From Oehlia diaphana (lineage: Eukaryota > Glomeromycota > Glomeromycetes > Glomerales > Glomeraceae): a stretch of 64,000 nucleotides of DNA. The DNA lies in NCBI GenBank assembly GCA_003833135.1, contig QZLH01000187.1:52015-116014 (forward strand). The letters run 5' to 3'. This document shows, one piece after another, positions 63,111 through 64,000 of the stretch. Each line of letters starts with the position of its first letter. Position 1 is the stretch's first letter. Under the pieces are notes generated by a model, which saw nothing but the letters and a program-made list of their open reading frames with translations, did no database searches and was not told the DNA's origin. A program made the translations under genes and the position numbers.

Positions 63111-63310
63111 TGGAAAAATTGTACTAAACAATATGTTTTATGGATCAATACAAGCCCTATTGGTCTACTTAATGTCAGTAAAAGCCATAATATTAGTAGA
63201 ACAGGAAATTTCCATAAATCTATTAGGAGATCTAGTAATAATTATGATAGAAGATGTTATAGTTGTGGAAAGAAGGATTACATCACTTGATATTGCAAAT
63301 TTATAAGTAA
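63111..63310 (+). pseudogene. Decayed zinc-knuckle-like fragment downstream of the CRN-like pseudogene
   Basis: In a different frame the sequence reads YVLWINTSPIGLLNVSKSHN and then RCYSCGKKDYIT, a TGA stop (63288-63290) and YC. This is a CCHC knuckle (CxxCxxxxHxxxxC) in which the expected His is Tyr (TAC, 63279-63281) and one codon is TGA. It may be the C-terminus of a transposon or gag-like protein. Confidence 0.4.
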
Positions 63311-64000
63311 TAATTATCCGTTTTAGTTTATAGAATTTAAAATCTATATTATTATTTTAGCAATATTTTATGTATCCATCACATGATAAATAAAAAAATT
63401 TATTATATACTAAAGTGTGCAGTATGATTTCAGAAAAATTTTTACAAGAAATATTTACATGTATTCAGAATATACTGTATTTCCATTATAGCAATTATAG
63501 GATTATTTGCTTCTGTGAAATTCATGTATTATAAAAAGTTTATTTAAGAGATAGTATGAAAGAACGTCTGACTGGAGTACACATGTGATACAAATTTTAT
63601 ATATAGTTTAGTCATCTATGGTAAAAAATATGAATCCAAATAATCAAATAAAAATGAATCTAATATTTTATATAATATATTTGTTATAAACTGCTATAAG
63701 TTTTTAATTGCTAAAAATGCTAAAAATGCTAAAAATCTATAAAATCAGTGAAATTGTTAGCATGTGTCAAACGACCCTAGCATTACCATGTAAAAAATGG
63801 TAGCCGGATTTGTTGCCAGGTTATACATAATCTGCGCACATGATCTGGACGATTATTTTCGGTAATTATTATATTATTATTTAAAATAAGCTATAAGTAG
63901 TTGTATAATTAAACCTGAAAAATTTTGGTCTTTTAATTAAAGAAAATTTTTGGGTTAATTATTTTTGGTAATTTTATTTTATCGTGATGTATTTTTTTAT
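63311..64000. other. Intergenic to window end
   Basis: AT-rich. It contains the direct repeat tgctaaaaa x3 (about 63708-63735). A GC-richer patch at 63765-63850 is unexplained. Confidence 0.4.

Overview
This window is nuclear DNA of a filamentous fungus. It is very AT-rich, with long A/T homopolymers between genes. The genes are split by many short introns (mostly 50-120 nt, GT..AG) and encode standard eukaryotic housekeeping proteins. An early-diverging lineage is likely, probably an arbuscular mycorrhizal fungus of the Rhizophagus type. That is an inference from base composition, intron density, a decayed Crinkler-type gene and abundant small decayed repeats; it was not tested by any search. 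Gene models were built by hand from splice signals, reading-frame phase and family similarity. Every exon chain given below closes in phase.

Layout. 0-7 kb holds the 3' end of an ER HSP70 (LHS1/HYOU1), ribosomal protein eS26, snurportin-1 and, convergent, a ZIP9-type zinc transporter. 7-24 kb is gene-poor. It contains three small minus-strand genes (7.9, 15.6 and 17.7 kb) whose 65-91 aa products share a C-terminal QLFxGxSF motif, an Arg-rich middle and a TATAAATA promoter box. Between the first two lies a degenerate tandem duplication with a unit of about 3 kb. The rest of this stretch holds an assembly gap (20559-20961) edged by G runs, a decayed unknown gene (22.4 kb) and a small inverted-repeat element (23.5 kb). 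24-32 kb is a compact cluster: an NADP-dependent medium-chain oxidoreductase, a ZNHIT3-like protein, glycyl-tRNA synthetase with an apparent mitochondrial leader, and the mitochondrial F1-ATPase assembly factor ATP11.

32-37 kb is AT-rich and holds a pogo-like MITE and a broken copy of the first part of the eIF3c gene. 37-44 kb carries MED22 and eIF3c on a shared divergent promoter, then a protein disulfide isomerase. 44-55 kb carries a CaMKK/SAK1-like kinase and a large MABP1/WDR62-type WD40 protein, both on the minus strand, separated by an SDR pseudogene fragment and foldback DNA. 55-64 kb has an intact short-chain dehydrogenase, an inverted broken copy of it 0.8 kb upstream, and a Crinkler-like pseudogene whose stop codons all fit C-to-T transitions.

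Functionally the window is mostly unlinked housekeeping genes: ER folding, translation, Mediator, snRNP import, mitochondria and signalling. The least explained element is the QLFxGxSF small-protein family. No tRNA, rRNA or CRISPR was seen.
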